Shown: positions 10,425 to 20,665, numbered from the stretch's first letter. The stretch: DNA of 64,000 nt from Chitinophagaceae bacterium (GCA_009996675.1 JAACZQ010000002.1:50882-114881); one strand, 5' to 3'. The notes: generated by a model not told the origin, from the sequence alone. Made by a program: numbers and translations.

Positions 10425-11057
10425 ATGACGGAGAAGACAATATATGACCTGATCAATGATATCAATACGGCAGAGCGTCGTATCGCTGAGGAATTGCCGA
10501 AAATCACCGCTGAGTATGCAGAAACCACTACCAACCTGATCATATTGCGGGTTCAAAAAGGAGGGATTCCAGGGAAAAGATATTCGACTGAGCCTATTTA
10601 TGCTTCACCATCAATGTTCAATCGCAAAGGATCCTTTAAGCCGATCGGAAAAGGCGAAGAAAAAGCAAAAACTACCACGGTCTACAACACCAAGACACAA
10701 AAAGGTAAAAAGGTTGCCATCAAAGAAGATCATACCGAGCGCAAAACCATGTATCTGGGTGAGGGATACAAAGAACTACGAGAGGTCAATGGGTTGCAGA
10801 CAGCCGTGGTTGACGTTACCTTTTCAGGCCGCATGCTGCAGAATATTCACACGCAATCTATTAACCAGGTAGATGAGTTCCACTCTCAAGCGATTGTTGG
10901 GGCATCGAACCAAGAAAACAGAGACAAACTCGGCGGCCAGCATAAGCGCTACGGGGATTTTCTTGCACCCACTGACGAAGAAACAGACCTCACCAAAGAA
11001 ATACCCGCCGCCAAAATATTGAGCATCCTCGAAGAAACAATCAACATAAAATTATGA
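10425..11057 (+). CDS. hypothetical phage protein (head-tail connector region)
   Basis: ORF, overlaps next gene by 4 bp. Confidence 0.55.
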   Translation: MTEKTIYDLINDINTAERRIAEELPKITAEYAETTTNLIILRVQKGGIPGKRYSTEPIYASPSMFNRKGSFKPIGKGEEKAKTTTVYNTKTQKGKKVAIKEDHTERKTMYLGEGYKELREVNGLQTAVVDVTFSGRMLQNIHTQSINQVDEFHSQAIVGASNQENRDKLGGQHKRYGDFLAPTDEETDLTKEIPAAKILSILEETINIKL

Positions 11058-11647
11058 ACAGAGCATTAGCGGACATACTGAGTACAAAACTGGATAGCGC
11101 ATACATTGATCGCAAGGCCGGGATTGTATTTACGTTTGAAAAAGTTACGGTACCGGAATCTGGTCCCAAAGTGATCAAGCGAATACCGGTTGCTTACTTG
11201 AACGGCGAAAAGGTTGACATGATTCCTGACAGTCGGTGTAAGTGCATGATATATTTCGAGGATCAGGGCATTTCAGCGCCTTCCAAAGTTGGCCCGGGTT
11301 GGCAGTATATCAGCCGGCTGCGCTTAGTCTGCTGGCTAAACTCTCGACTGATCAGCGGCCAGTCAGATAGCACATTGAAAGCAAAGATCATGACTGATGT
11401 AATTGACAAGTTGGCCGGAGGTGCGTATTTCTCACAATCGCCATATACGAGGGTTCTGCCTAAGGTGGTAAATATACCGACTCAAGACAAAAATATTTTT
11501 GCAAAATACGATTACAGCGAACAGGACCAGCAATACCTGATGCAGCCCTACGACTATTTCGCCGTTGACTTTCAGATACCATTCACAATACCTACTGCCT
11601 GCCTTAATTCTATCACTGTAACAAATCCAGAAGCATGCACACAGTAA
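11054..11647 (+). CDS. hypothetical phage protein (head-tail connector region)
   Basis: ORF in gene string. Confidence 0.55.
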   Translation: MNRALADILSTKLDSAYIDRKAGIVFTFEKVTVPESGPKVIKRIPVAYLNGEKVDMIPDSRCKCMIYFEDQGISAPSKVGPGWQYISRLRLVCWLNSRLISGQSDSTLKAKIMTDVIDKLAGGAYFSQSPYTRVLPKVVNIPTQDKNIFAKYDYSEQDQQYLMQPYDYFAVDFQIPFTIPTACLNSITVTNPEACTQ

Positions 11648-12039
11648 TACTAGATTTCATAGCAACCTTTCTTTTCACGATTCCAATTGTGGTCATTGGA
11701 TTTGTGTATTCGTATATCCTTACAATGCCAGACATGATACTAAACCGATGGTATCGGTTCCTTGCAGAGAAAGCGCCTACATGGTTATTCTACCCACTTA
11801 TTCACTGTGAGAAGTGCGTTTGCGGACAGATGGCACTATGGTTATACCCGTTAGTGATCACAGATCTGTCGGGGTGCAATTACAATGCATTCTGGCATTT
11901 GTATTTTATCGCACAGTCAATTCTGAATGTGATTGTATTGAAGGCTGTTTATGAAGCTCTGATTGAGAAGCAGCTTCCAATACCTCCGCCGCCGATAAAC
12001 GGATTTCAACAACCGTTAACCCCCAAAAACAATGGCTAA
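11635..12039 (+). CDS. predicted membrane protein, phage region
   Basis: Two or more hydrophobic stretches and a HCEKCVCGQ motif. Confidence 0.55.
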   Translation: MHTVILDFIATFLFTIPIVVIGFVYSYILTMPDMILNRWYRFLAEKAPTWLFYPLIHCEKCVCGQMALWLYPLVITDLSGCNYNAFWHLYFIAQSILNVIVLKAVYEALIEKQLPIPPPPINGFQQPLTPKNNG

Positions 12040-12322
12040 AGCGAAAGTATTCGAAACCTCAGATGGAGGTAAATCTGTTTGGATAGAATGTCCAGGATGC
12101 GGGATAGTTCATGCGTTCAAAGTTGGAGGATCTGCCCAGCCGAAATGGGACTGGAATGGATCTGTTGATAAGCCCACATTCAATCCGTCCATGTTGGTAA
12201 ATAAAGACGATCCTAAAAGCCGGTGCCATTCATTCATACGGCACGGTATTATACAATTTTTGCCTGATTGTCACCATGAACTAAAAAATAGTACGGTTGA
12301 ATTACCGGACATTGACTTATGA
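12032..12322 (+). CDS. DUF6527-like small cysteine/histidine protein
   Basis: CPGCGIVHAF ... WNGSVDKPTFNPSMLV ... CHSFIRHGIIQFLPDCHHEL pattern. Confidence 0.65.
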   Translation: MAKAKVFETSDGGKSVWIECPGCGIVHAFKVGGSAQPKWDWNGSVDKPTFNPSMLVNKDDPKSRCHSFIRHGIIQFLPDCHHELKNSTVELPDIDL

Positions 12323-12840
12323 GAGAACTGAAACAAATTGATTTCTCGCAGAAATCTTTTATCGCCAACGGCGTTGAATATTTCATTGAGAAGGAGATCA
12401 GCATACAGCGATCTGTATTTGCTGAAGCCGCTAAAATGGAGCTTGAAGCTGGCATTAGGGTGGGCAAATGGGAAGAAGATTGGGCAAAGGTATATGACCT
12501 GGCCAATCAGCAGAAGTTTGCTGATATCGTGGTCCTGGCATATAACAATCGCCGGGGATTCAGAAATTTCTTTGAAGATGCTTCGCCGGTTCTGAAACTC
12601 TGTGCATGTTTTATCAATGCAGCGGATGAAGACCGCAGATTTATCAATGATGACCTGGTAGCGAAGAAAGTTAAAGATTGGACCGAGGAAGGTATTACTC
12701 AGGCCAGTTTTTTCGCATTTGCGGTCGCTTTTCTCAAAACAGAAGCCGAAAGCTCCAAGAGTGCCATGCAAAGCATTTCGGATCTTCAAAACGAGCTAAG
12801 GGAAAAGATGACCGCACTGAGTACACCCATATCCGAATAA
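12319..12840 (+). CDS. putative tail assembly chaperone (gpG-like)
   Basis: Position two ORFs upstream of the tape measure; overlapped by a -1-frame ORF. Confidence 0.5.
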   Translation: MRELKQIDFSQKSFIANGVEYFIEKEISIQRSVFAEAAKMELEAGIRVGKWEEDWAKVYDLANQQKFADIVVLAYNNRRGFRNFFEDASPVLKLCACFINAADEDRRFINDDLVAKKVKDWTEEGITQASFFAFAVAFLKTEAESSKSAMQSISDLQNELREKMTALSTPISE

Positions 12841-13013
12841 TCAAGCTCTGGAAAGATTGGGATGAGATATGGTATTCAATGGCTGATGGGAACATATCAC
12901 AGATGGAAACACTGAAAGGAACCGAGGAGAATGCATTTTATAACCTATTCGACCTGCATAAAAGGAGAATTGACCGCTTAAAAGCAAAGCATCATGGCAA
13001 TAAGCAAAGGTGA
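12675..13013 (+). CDS. putative -1-frame extension of tail assembly chaperone (gpGT-like) or separate small ORF
   Basis: Open frame 12675..13013 is -1 relative to 12319..12840; plausible coding after about 12840 (IIKLWKDWDEIWYSMADGNISQME...). Confidence 0.45.
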   Translation, partial: RLDRGRYYSGQFFRICGRFSQNRSRKLQECHAKHFGSSKRAKGKDDRTEYTHIRIIKLWKDWDEIWYSMADGNISQMETLKGTEENAFYNLFDLHKRRIDRLKAKHHGNKQR

Positions 13014-16000
13014 ATATACGCTTCCGTTAGGTTTGGATGCTAACCCGGTCATCCAGGGGCTGAGGCAGACTAAATCGGGATTGGTTGAGGTGGCAGAGGC
13101 TGCCCAACAGAGTAATGCCTCAATGAAAGCAACATTTGAGGGGTTGAATAATGCGAACAAGGAAGCAACTTCATCCATTGTAAAGACCACTTCCGCGATT
13201 ACTCAGCAAGGGAAAGAACAGCAAACTGCCCTGAATCAATTCAAGGGGTATTATACACTACTCCAGGAGATAGCCGCGCAAAACCCCAAAAGCTTTTCAT
13301 CGGATACGCTAAAGCGGTATCAGGAGGCTATGGCGCAGATTTATCGATATGTTGGGAATATCGCAACCGCCAATACAGAAGCGTTTGATCCGGCTAAGAT
13401 CAAGGCTCTTGATTCAAGCCTTAAAAATGCGACCGGTGACCTTAATCAGTTCAAGACTATTCTTCAATTCATTAAAGAAAACCTGGGTGACCTAAATCTG
13501 TCAATTGGAGCACAAAAGCAACTGGGGGGCACTATCGATACTGTTTCTGGCTTATTGAATCAACAGCCAGATGAAAAGGCTCCTGCTCCAGTAATCCCTC
13601 CAGAATCAATTGATGTGCCTACTCAAAAGATCGTAAGCCTAAAGACTCAATTGAGAGCCATGAAGGCTGAATTAGGAACAATGGCTCAGGGAAGTCCTGA
13701 ATTCATAAAACTAGCAGCACAAGCCGCCGAAATTGAAGATAGGATTGGAGATATCAATGCACAGGTACGTCTATTAGCCAGCGACACAAGTTCTACCGAT
13801 GCACTGATCCAGGGTGCTCAAGGTATTGTTGGCGCATTTGTTGCCGCTCAAGGAGCAGTAGCTCTATTTGGTGATGACAACGAAGAGTTGCAACAGACCA
13901 TGGTAAAGCTTACAGCAGCCATGAGTGTATTACAGGGGGTTCAGCAGATAGGCCAACTAATCGATAAAAACAGTGCACTCAATGTTTTCCTTCTTAAAAC
14001 ACTGCGGCTACAGCAGGCTGAGGCTTCAGTGGCCACGGCTGTTGCTGAGACGGCCCAAGCCGGCGCGACAGTTGCGCTGGCCGCTGCGGAGGAAGGTGCA
14101 ACAGCTGCTACCTGGTCCCTTAATGCCGCGATGCTGGCGAATCCGGCCGGTGTAGTCCTTATAGCAATTGGGGCGCTAGTCGCCGCCATAGCCTATTTTG
14201 CCAGTAGTTCAGAAGATGCAGCCGAAGAGCAGAAGAAAGTAGCTGAGGCTATGAAGGAGGCACAGAATAATGCCAATGAGTTAGCTAAAGCATACACTAA
14301 AGTCTATTCGGATGCTGCAATCAATGCGGAAAAAGCAGTTTCTCTGGCTCAAGCTCAAGGAAAAAGCGAGGGAGAAATATATGTACTGAAACAAAAGGTA
14401 CTTTCCGCTAGAAAGCAGGAGGGGCTATCCATACTTGCTAATCTTGGCTTGACAAAACAAGATATTAGCTATAATGAAACTTTGTTGCAGGTTAGGCAAG
14501 AGCAGCTTCAGGTAATGCTGAACCAGGCTGTAGCTAATGGTGAACTTTCAAAAGATGATCAGAAAAAAGTTGAGGCATTAAAGGCTCAGATTGATGGCAT
14601 TAAAACAACCTTGAATGCAGCAAAAGAGGCCCAGAAGCAAATAGATGATGCTGAAGCTGAATCAAAAAATAACGCTGCTGCACGACAAAGGCAGCTATAT
14701 CTGGACAGCCTGAAGTCTGCTACGGCTCTTGCCGAAGCCAAAGCTGGACTAGCTGAAAAAGGAAGCCGGCAAGAGTTGAACATTCAAATTCAGGCAATTG
14801 AAGCCGCCAGGAAGCAAGCTTTGGCGGATGTAAATCTGACTGAGGGAGAGCGGTTTAAGATCAAGGCCGATGCGCTGAAAAAAATCGATGATTTGAATCG
14901 GCAATTCCGTGTCAATGCCATTAACAACGAAATTGAAGGTCAGAATATTCTGTTAAACTCAGCAAAAGAAGGCTCTAGGGAAGAGTTGAATGCGAAACTG
15001 GAAATACTAAAACTCCAGGCTGATACAGAACTGGAGCAGGAAGGCATTACCGACAACAAGATACTGGCCATCCGTTCCAAATTAGAAAAAGACTCTGCCG
15101 AACTGCGTAAAAAATACAATGCAGATGTAAGGATAAGTGCGGCAAACGCGCAGATCGATGACTTGAACGCATCTCTTACTCTGGTTAAGGAGCACAGTGC
15201 TGCGGAATTGGAGATTAAAAAACAGTTGATAGATCAACAACGACTGATTGATGTCGAGAATGCCCAGCAATCCATTAAAAGCGAAGCCGAATTAGATGCA
15301 AAACTGAAACAGATTGATGCTCAGGCAACCAAATCCAAACAGGATTTGGATAAACAATATCTCAAAAGTTATTTTGACAATAATAGGGAGATCCTTATTT
15401 CAGAGATCAACTTGCAGAATGCTATCCTAAAAGCAAAAATGGATAATCCTTTAGCAACCGATGAGGAGATATTTAAAGCTCAACAGCAGATCAGACAGAA
15501 TGAGCTTGATTCGATATCCGGGCAGCTTGATGACCTTGATTTTCTGTATGATATCGGAGTTGTTAATGAGGACGAGTATCAAAAGAAACTCAATGATTTG
15601 ATGGCCCAGGGAATTGCAAAACGGGCAGAACTGGCTAAAGCTGAAGTCGAGAATATCAAAAAATTTAACCTTGGAGCTACAATAATCAAGTCGCTGGGAT
15701 TAAACCCTAAAGATCCAGCCGTACAACAATTCATTAATGGATTCACAGGAGCCATATCAGGAGCGTATAGCAATCTAACGCAATTGTTTGAAAGCCAGGC
15801 CCAAGCTCAAATTTCTGCTATTCAGCGGGTTATTGATGCTTTGAATGATCAAATCAAAGAACAAGAAAGTAAAGTTAACGAGCAACGAAAATTGTCTGAA
15901 AAAGGCCTTTCGAATGATTTGAAGAATGAAGAGGCAAAATTGATGGATTTTAAGAAGAAACAACAAGAGCAAGTCACGGCTAAAGAAGCGGCTCAAAAAA

Positions 16001-16680
16001 AGTTGGAGGAGATCCGTAAACAAGAGGCGATTATTCAGTCCGCGTCTATCATTTCAGGCAACATAGAGACTGGTGTTAATATGATCAATGCTATGTCTAA
16101 AATTTTCAAGGCTCACGCGGGTATTCCATTTGTGGGTATTGCTCTGGCGGTTGGTTTCGGTGCACTAATGCTTTCATCTTTTCTGGCTATTAAGAATGCA
16201 ATATCAGCAGCAACATCGGACACTCCAAAATTTAGAAAGGGAGGAGGATTTTTGATTGATGGCCCTTCACATGAAAATGGCGGAGTCGGGCTTTATTCCA
16301 AAGGCAAAAAGATAGCTGAGTATGAGGGCAAGGAATATCTGTTTGCGGTTAATAAAGGGAGCAGCCAGAAGTATTTACCACTTCTTGAAGCGATAAATGC
16401 CGATAATAAAGCTGCTATTCTAAAGGAAGTATTAGGCGGTACACGTTTGCCAGATGCCTCTGTAAATGACACGATCAACACGCAACGAGAGGTGGATGAC
16501 CTGAAAGCGAAATATGCATTTTCTTTCGACAATCCGCATCTTGGTAGCATTGATGATAGATTGAGGCTTTTGGAAAGAATTGATGATAAATTGACCCCCG
16601 GTAAAACCGTTACGGACTATGGAGACTATGTTATCGAGCAGGACGGTAGCATTACCCGTAAAATATGGAAGAGGCGGTAA
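12994..16680 (+). CDS. tail tape measure protein
   Basis: 1228 aa, long coiled-coil Ala/Gln/Lys-rich protein with hydrophobic segments; longest ORF of the tail module. Confidence 0.85.
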   Translation: MAISKGEYTLPLGLDANPVIQGLRQTKSGLVEVAEAAQQSNASMKATFEGLNNANKEATSSIVKTTSAITQQGKEQQTALNQFKGYYTLLQEIAAQNPKSFSSDTLKRYQEAMAQIYRYVGNIATANTEAFDPAKIKALDSSLKNATGDLNQFKTILQFIKENLGDLNLSIGAQKQLGGTIDTVSGLLNQQPDEKAPAPVIPPESIDVPTQKIVSLKTQLRAMKAELGTMAQGSPEFIKLAAQAAEIEDRIGDINAQVRLLASDTSSTDALIQGAQGIVGAFVAAQGAVALFGDDNEELQQTMVKLTAAMSVLQGVQQIGQLIDKNSALNVFLLKTLRLQQAEASVATAVAETAQAGATVALAAAEEGATAATWSLNAAMLANPAGVVLIAIGALVAAIAYFASSSEDAAEEQKKVAEAMKEAQNNANELAKAYTKVYSDAAINAEKAVSLAQAQGKSEGEIYVLKQKVLSARKQEGLSILANLGLTKQDISYNETLLQVRQEQLQVMLNQAVANGELSKDDQKKVEALKAQIDGIKTTLNAAKEAQKQIDDAEAESKNNAAARQRQLYLDSLKSATALAEAKAGLAEKGSRQELNIQIQAIEAARKQALADVNLTEGERFKIKADALKKIDDLNRQFRVNAINNEIEGQNILLNSAKEGSREELNAKLEILKLQADTELEQEGITDNKILAIRSKLEKDSAELRKKYNADVRISAANAQIDDLNASLTLVKEHSAAELEIKKQLIDQQRLIDVENAQQSIKSEAELDAKLKQIDAQATKSKQDLDKQYLKSYFDNNREILISEINLQNAILKAKMDNPLATDEEIFKAQQQIRQNELDSISGQLDDLDFLYDIGVVNEDEYQKKLNDLMAQGIAKRAELAKAEVENIKKFNLGATIIKSLGLNPKDPAVQQFINGFTGAISGAYSNLTQLFESQAQAQISAIQRVIDALNDQIKEQESKVNEQRKLSEKGLSNDLKNEEAKLMDFKKKQQEQVTAKEAAQKKLEEIRKQEAIIQSASIISGNIETGVNMINAMSKIFKAHAGIPFVGIALAVGFGALMLSSFLAIKNAISAATSDTPKFRKGGGFLIDGPSHENGGVGLYSKGKKIAEYEGKEYLFAVNKGSSQKYLPLLEAINADNKAAILKEVLGGTRLPDASVNDTINTQREVDDLKAKYAFSFDNPHLGSIDDRLRLLERIDDKLTPGKTVTDYGDYVIEQDGSITRKIWKRR

Positions 16681-16753
16681 AAAAAATGTTTTTCAGTACA
16701 AACAAAACAGTAATTTTATACCAATAAATTAGTAATCAAAAACAATTCACATT

Positions 16754-17341
16754 ATGGCACACACAGATTGGGTACCACCCGTAACAGGTTGTGAAGCCCC
16801 ACTTCCCGAAGTTAGCAGTGATTATTGCGATCCTGCCATTGAACAGTCGGAATTCACAGACCTTTATCTCTGTGAGAAAGCCGGTGCAAATTTTACCGAT
16901 GTTACTGCTCCTGCAGAGTGGGCAGATCGTTTAGCAGATGACGGCACCACCATACCTGCTGGTAGTGATGCGACTGTAGATGACCTGATCCGTCATTTGC
17001 CGATCATTGGTGATTACCCTAAGCCATCAATCGCCACTAAAGATATTTCTGGCGGCCGAACCGGATTCCCCTACAAAACTACCCATGTTATCAATATTGA
17101 TGTTGATGACATCACTGTGAAAAACTACCAATTTGCTCAGTTCACGCAGAGCATGCGCCGTGAGGTAAAAGCCTGGGTAAAAACAAAAGGAGGTAAAATG
17201 TTGGGTGGAAATGCGGGTATTGTTGCTGTTCTTCGTTTGGATCCCGTTTTCGCTAGAGGCACTGATTCAATCGTCGGATTGAGCGGAACTCTGACCTGGG
17301 ATAAACATTACAGCCCTGATCTTACTGCCAGTGCTGTATAA
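16754..17341 (+). CDS. phage tail protein (tail-tube-like paralog 1)
   Basis: Homologous by eye to 20666..21544 (GGNAGI/GGNTGI, KDLIRYFSVIGD/DDLIRHLPIIGD). Confidence 0.6.
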   Translation: MAHTDWVPPVTGCEAPLPEVSSDYCDPAIEQSEFTDLYLCEKAGANFTDVTAPAEWADRLADDGTTIPAGSDATVDDLIRHLPIIGDYPKPSIATKDISGGRTGFPYKTTHVINIDVDDITVKNYQFAQFTQSMRREVKAWVKTKGGKMLGGNAGIVAVLRLDPVFARGTDSIVGLSGTLTWDKHYSPDLTASAV

Positions 17342-17371
17342 TTACTGCCATTGATTGTTCCCATAAAAACT

Positions 17372-17403
17372 AAAAGGCCGCCCAAAAAAAGGCGGCTTTT
17401 TTT
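17372..17403 (+). terminator. rho-independent terminator
   Basis: AAAAGGCCGCC...GGCGGCTTTTTTT. Confidence 0.8.
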
Positions 17404-17408
17404 AAAAT

Positions 17409-19808
17409 ATGTCACAACCTGCTTACAAATATCGTCTTACTTCAGATCGAAGGGCAATCCGAACAGTGAATCCGGTTGCCCGGCCTAAGATATCGTGGAA
17501 TAATGATAAGAGCGATTACCGGAAAGGGTACAATCAGACGATTGAAGGAGAAATCAAGTTCCAGGGATCGGATTATTTATGGCTACTGAAGCTGGAGAAA
17601 AGCAAGTACCGTTGTTTATTCATTACACTGCACATCGACAAACTATGCGGTGGCACATATATATCTGACTACGCTGTCGGCCGCTTGGCATTTAACAACG
17701 CTAAATGGGACCTGGATAAGCAAGAGGTTATTTTCAAAGTAGACAAAAACGACAGGTATAAATGCTATGATGATTATAAGGATGCTGAGTACAATATGTT
17801 TGCCATTGTGCCTGACCGTATTACGGCTAATCTTGCTCCAGGCATTCTGGAAACAATCACACAGACATATTTTGAAGACAATCCTGATGCTCCTCCGGCG
17901 GGGGATGGTTGGGCAGTATACGGTACTGAACGATTTGCTGACACTGATCCGGCAACAATTACTCAATACTATGCCCGCTATGATTTAGGCGGCGGTTTAT
18001 ACAAGCCCCCAATAATCTACAATATTCAGTATTTCAACTACGGTAGTGGAAATTTCGCAACAATTGGGAGTGTTATCGGATTGGATAATTCTGGTCAAAT
18101 TGATAATGGGATTCGTTTATACTCATTAATCCAGGCATTACACAGTCAAACATGTGGTGGGTTAGTGAAATCAAACTTTTTCCAGTGGAACCCAGACAGC
18201 TTTGAGGCCAATAACTATGTTACCGGTCAGCCTAATAAACTTAAGAAACTGGCCATTTTTCAAAAATCTGACGTAAAGCGGCCATACGCTGCAGCTAATG
18301 CATCCATCGGAAATATTACGCTCGATAAACTCCTCAATAGCCTCTGCATGATGTTCAACTGCCAATGGGATATTGACGATAATGGCAGTCTTATAATCGA
18401 GCATTATAGTTGGTTTGAGAACGGTGCCGGTTTGGACCTGACTTTGCCACGTTACACTAAAAATGTAACGTTCAGCCGGAAATATTCCTATGATTCCGAT
18501 TCGCTTCCTTCAAGGGAGCAATTCACATGGATGGATGCGACCGGTAATGCGGACTTCAAAGGTCAGGATATATACTATCGTAGTAGCTGCGTTAACAATA
18601 ATTCTGACGGAGTTAAGGCCTACAATGCGGATATTGTTACTACTGACGTGATCCACTGCTTAAGCAATCCTTTGCCTGATAGCGCAGTAAAGGATGATGG
18701 ATTCGTTATTATGGCTCTTGATGAGGATGGGAATGTTTATAGCGAACCAGGAATATTAGGGGCAGAATTGCCAAATAATGTTCTCGGATGGGCTTTATTG
18801 CACCGCGATTTCTACCGGCATGGAAGATCAATAAAACAAGGTTATTTGAACGGTGCTTTGACAACGTTCCTAAGCACAATAAAATCGAAAAAACAGGACA
18901 AGATTATTGTTCCATTATGCTGCGGAGAGGACTTTAACCCTAACGATCTGATCAATACAACCCTCGGCTCTAATGCTTCGGTACGGTCGGCAACTTATGA
19001 TCTGCAAAATGAGACACTTGAAGTCGAGTTGCTATACGGTGACGATGACATAGTAGATGAGTTGCCTAAGTTACGCAATGACTATTTCTGGTGCTGGAAA
19101 GGATATTATGTAGAAAAAAGTGCTCCTGGAGTGTTGCAAAATGATCTAACGGATGCTCCTCCATTAAATGTTGCAAATCCAGGAGTTTATTTGAGCAGCA
19201 ACGGGACTTTCACGCTCAATACAGACGGATCATTTATGTACACTCCTCGTGGGGGATTTGTAGGTCAGGATGAATTCGATTATGAGATAATTGATAGTAA
19301 TGGAGATACCGATTTTGGTAAAATCACTATAAATGTAATTGAAATGGAAATTGGAATGATGCTCATGTGGCCAGGCTCACTAGCAGCAATACCACCGAAT
19401 TGGATGCATGTAAATGGAGGATTACTCAATATCTCCGAGTATCCCGAATTATTTGACGTCATAGGAACGATATGGGGAGGAGATGGTGTAACTACATTTG
19501 CGCTACCTCCCTGTGGAATTGTTCCTGTAAACTCTGATCCTGAAATTAGTGATTTCGACACAGTAGGTAAAACTGGAGGACATAAAGAAATAGCACTCGA
19601 ACCCGGCCAGATACCTGAATTGGATATTGATATCCCAACAACCGGTTATGCGGCAATTGGTGGTGTCGGAAATAAGTTAGTGGGCCATTCTGAAACTCCG
19701 ACTGCTGCTGACATACCACTGAAAGTAAATGAAGGAGGGGGAGGTCCACACGACAATATGCCTCCTTACGGTGTATTTAACTTCATAATAAAGTATAGAA
19801 ATGATTAA
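17409..19808 (+). CDS. tail/baseplate protein with Ig/cadherin-like segment and C-terminal tail-collar domain
   Basis: C-term MLMWPGSLAAIPPNWMHVNGGLLNISEYPELFDVIGTIWGGDGVTTFALP is a phage tail collar signature; VLQNDLTDAPPLN...DGSFMYTPRGGFVGQDEFDYEI is Ig/cadherin-like. Confidence 0.8.
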   Translation: MSQPAYKYRLTSDRRAIRTVNPVARPKISWNNDKSDYRKGYNQTIEGEIKFQGSDYLWLLKLEKSKYRCLFITLHIDKLCGGTYISDYAVGRLAFNNAKWDLDKQEVIFKVDKNDRYKCYDDYKDAEYNMFAIVPDRITANLAPGILETITQTYFEDNPDAPPAGDGWAVYGTERFADTDPATITQYYARYDLGGGLYKPPIIYNIQYFNYGSGNFATIGSVIGLDNSGQIDNGIRLYSLIQALHSQTCGGLVKSNFFQWNPDSFEANNYVTGQPNKLKKLAIFQKSDVKRPYAAANASIGNITLDKLLNSLCMMFNCQWDIDDNGSLIIEHYSWFENGAGLDLTLPRYTKNVTFSRKYSYDSDSLPSREQFTWMDATGNADFKGQDIYYRSSCVNNNSDGVKAYNADIVTTDVIHCLSNPLPDSAVKDDGFVIMALDEDGNVYSEPGILGAELPNNVLGWALLHRDFYRHGRSIKQGYLNGALTTFLSTIKSKKQDKIIVPLCCGEDFNPNDLINTTLGSNASVRSATYDLQNETLEVELLYGDDDIVDELPKLRNDYFWCWKGYYVEKSAPGVLQNDLTDAPPLNVANPGVYLSSNGTFTLNTDGSFMYTPRGGFVGQDEFDYEIIDSNGDTDFGKITINVIEMEIGMMLMWPGSLAAIPPNWMHVNGGLLNISEYPELFDVIGTIWGGDGVTTFALPPCGIVPVNSDPEISDFDTVGKTGGHKEIALEPGQIPELDIDIPTTGYAAIGGVGNKLVGHSETPTAADIPLKVNEGGGGPHDNMPPYGVFNFIIKYRND

Positions 19809-20634
19809 TACTACTCTTAAAATACCTTTCACTTTTTATTCAGACTTAGCAAAGCAGCATAGATTCAGGCCTCAGCATCGAGGCATGGAACCATTTGGCC
19901 TGCCATGTCCACAAGATGCTCTGTTACCTTTCCAGATCAAAACAGAGATTACAGATCATTTCGGTGGGGCCAATGCCTGGAAACTGTTTGATATTGACGG
20001 TTACGCTGTACTTGATCTGACGGCCCAAATTGCCACACTGATCGAGACAAAAACGACCACAGACGGTAATGTTTATTTTACTTACAAAGGCAATCCACTC
20101 GGAGATATCACTTTACCGGCAGGATTTTACTATGTGGTATTTACTGCGGACATGGCCATATCGCCGGGTAGTCCGCTGCTCACGAATTGGTACAGCGAAG
20201 TGTTGGAGATTAAGGAGGTCACCGACATGGTCAAGCTGGAGTGGTGGAATGAGTCCGACATAGATCCATTGCTGTACCAGACTGGATATAAAAACAGGAT
20301 ATATCTGGATACTTATACAGAAGCAATGCCGCCCAATTTGATACAGGAAGGTGAAAACAACGGCGAAGGAGAGTTTGTGCCTTCATTCCATCGAGTAGTA
20401 TATAAGCACAAGTTTGAGGCTTTTATACCTGATTATCTCCAAGATGCTATGGCCATGTTACCTATACATGATCATGTGCGGATCACTGAAAATGGAGACT
20501 CAGCTCTCATTTACCAACTCAAAGTGACCCCAGATTATGGCGAAAATTACATTGGAACATGCAGGTTAGAATTTGAGCTCAGCAATAAGTATATGAAGAC
20601 CTCCTGCCCAAAGAATATTTCTTTAGCTTCATAA
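19801..20634 (+). CDS. hypothetical phage tail protein
   Basis: ORF in tail module. Confidence 0.55.
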   Translation: MINTTLKIPFTFYSDLAKQHRFRPQHRGMEPFGLPCPQDALLPFQIKTEITDHFGGANAWKLFDIDGYAVLDLTAQIATLIETKTTTDGNVYFTYKGNPLGDITLPAGFYYVVFTADMAISPGSPLLTNWYSEVLEIKEVTDMVKLEWWNESDIDPLLYQTGYKNRIYLDTYTEAMPPNLIQEGENNGEGEFVPSFHRVVYKHKFEAFIPDYLQDAMAMLPIHDHVRITENGDSALIYQLKVTPDYGENYIGTCRLEFELSNKYMKTSCPKNISLAS

Positions 20635-20665
20635 TACAAATTACTTTGTATTTTTAAACCTGTAA

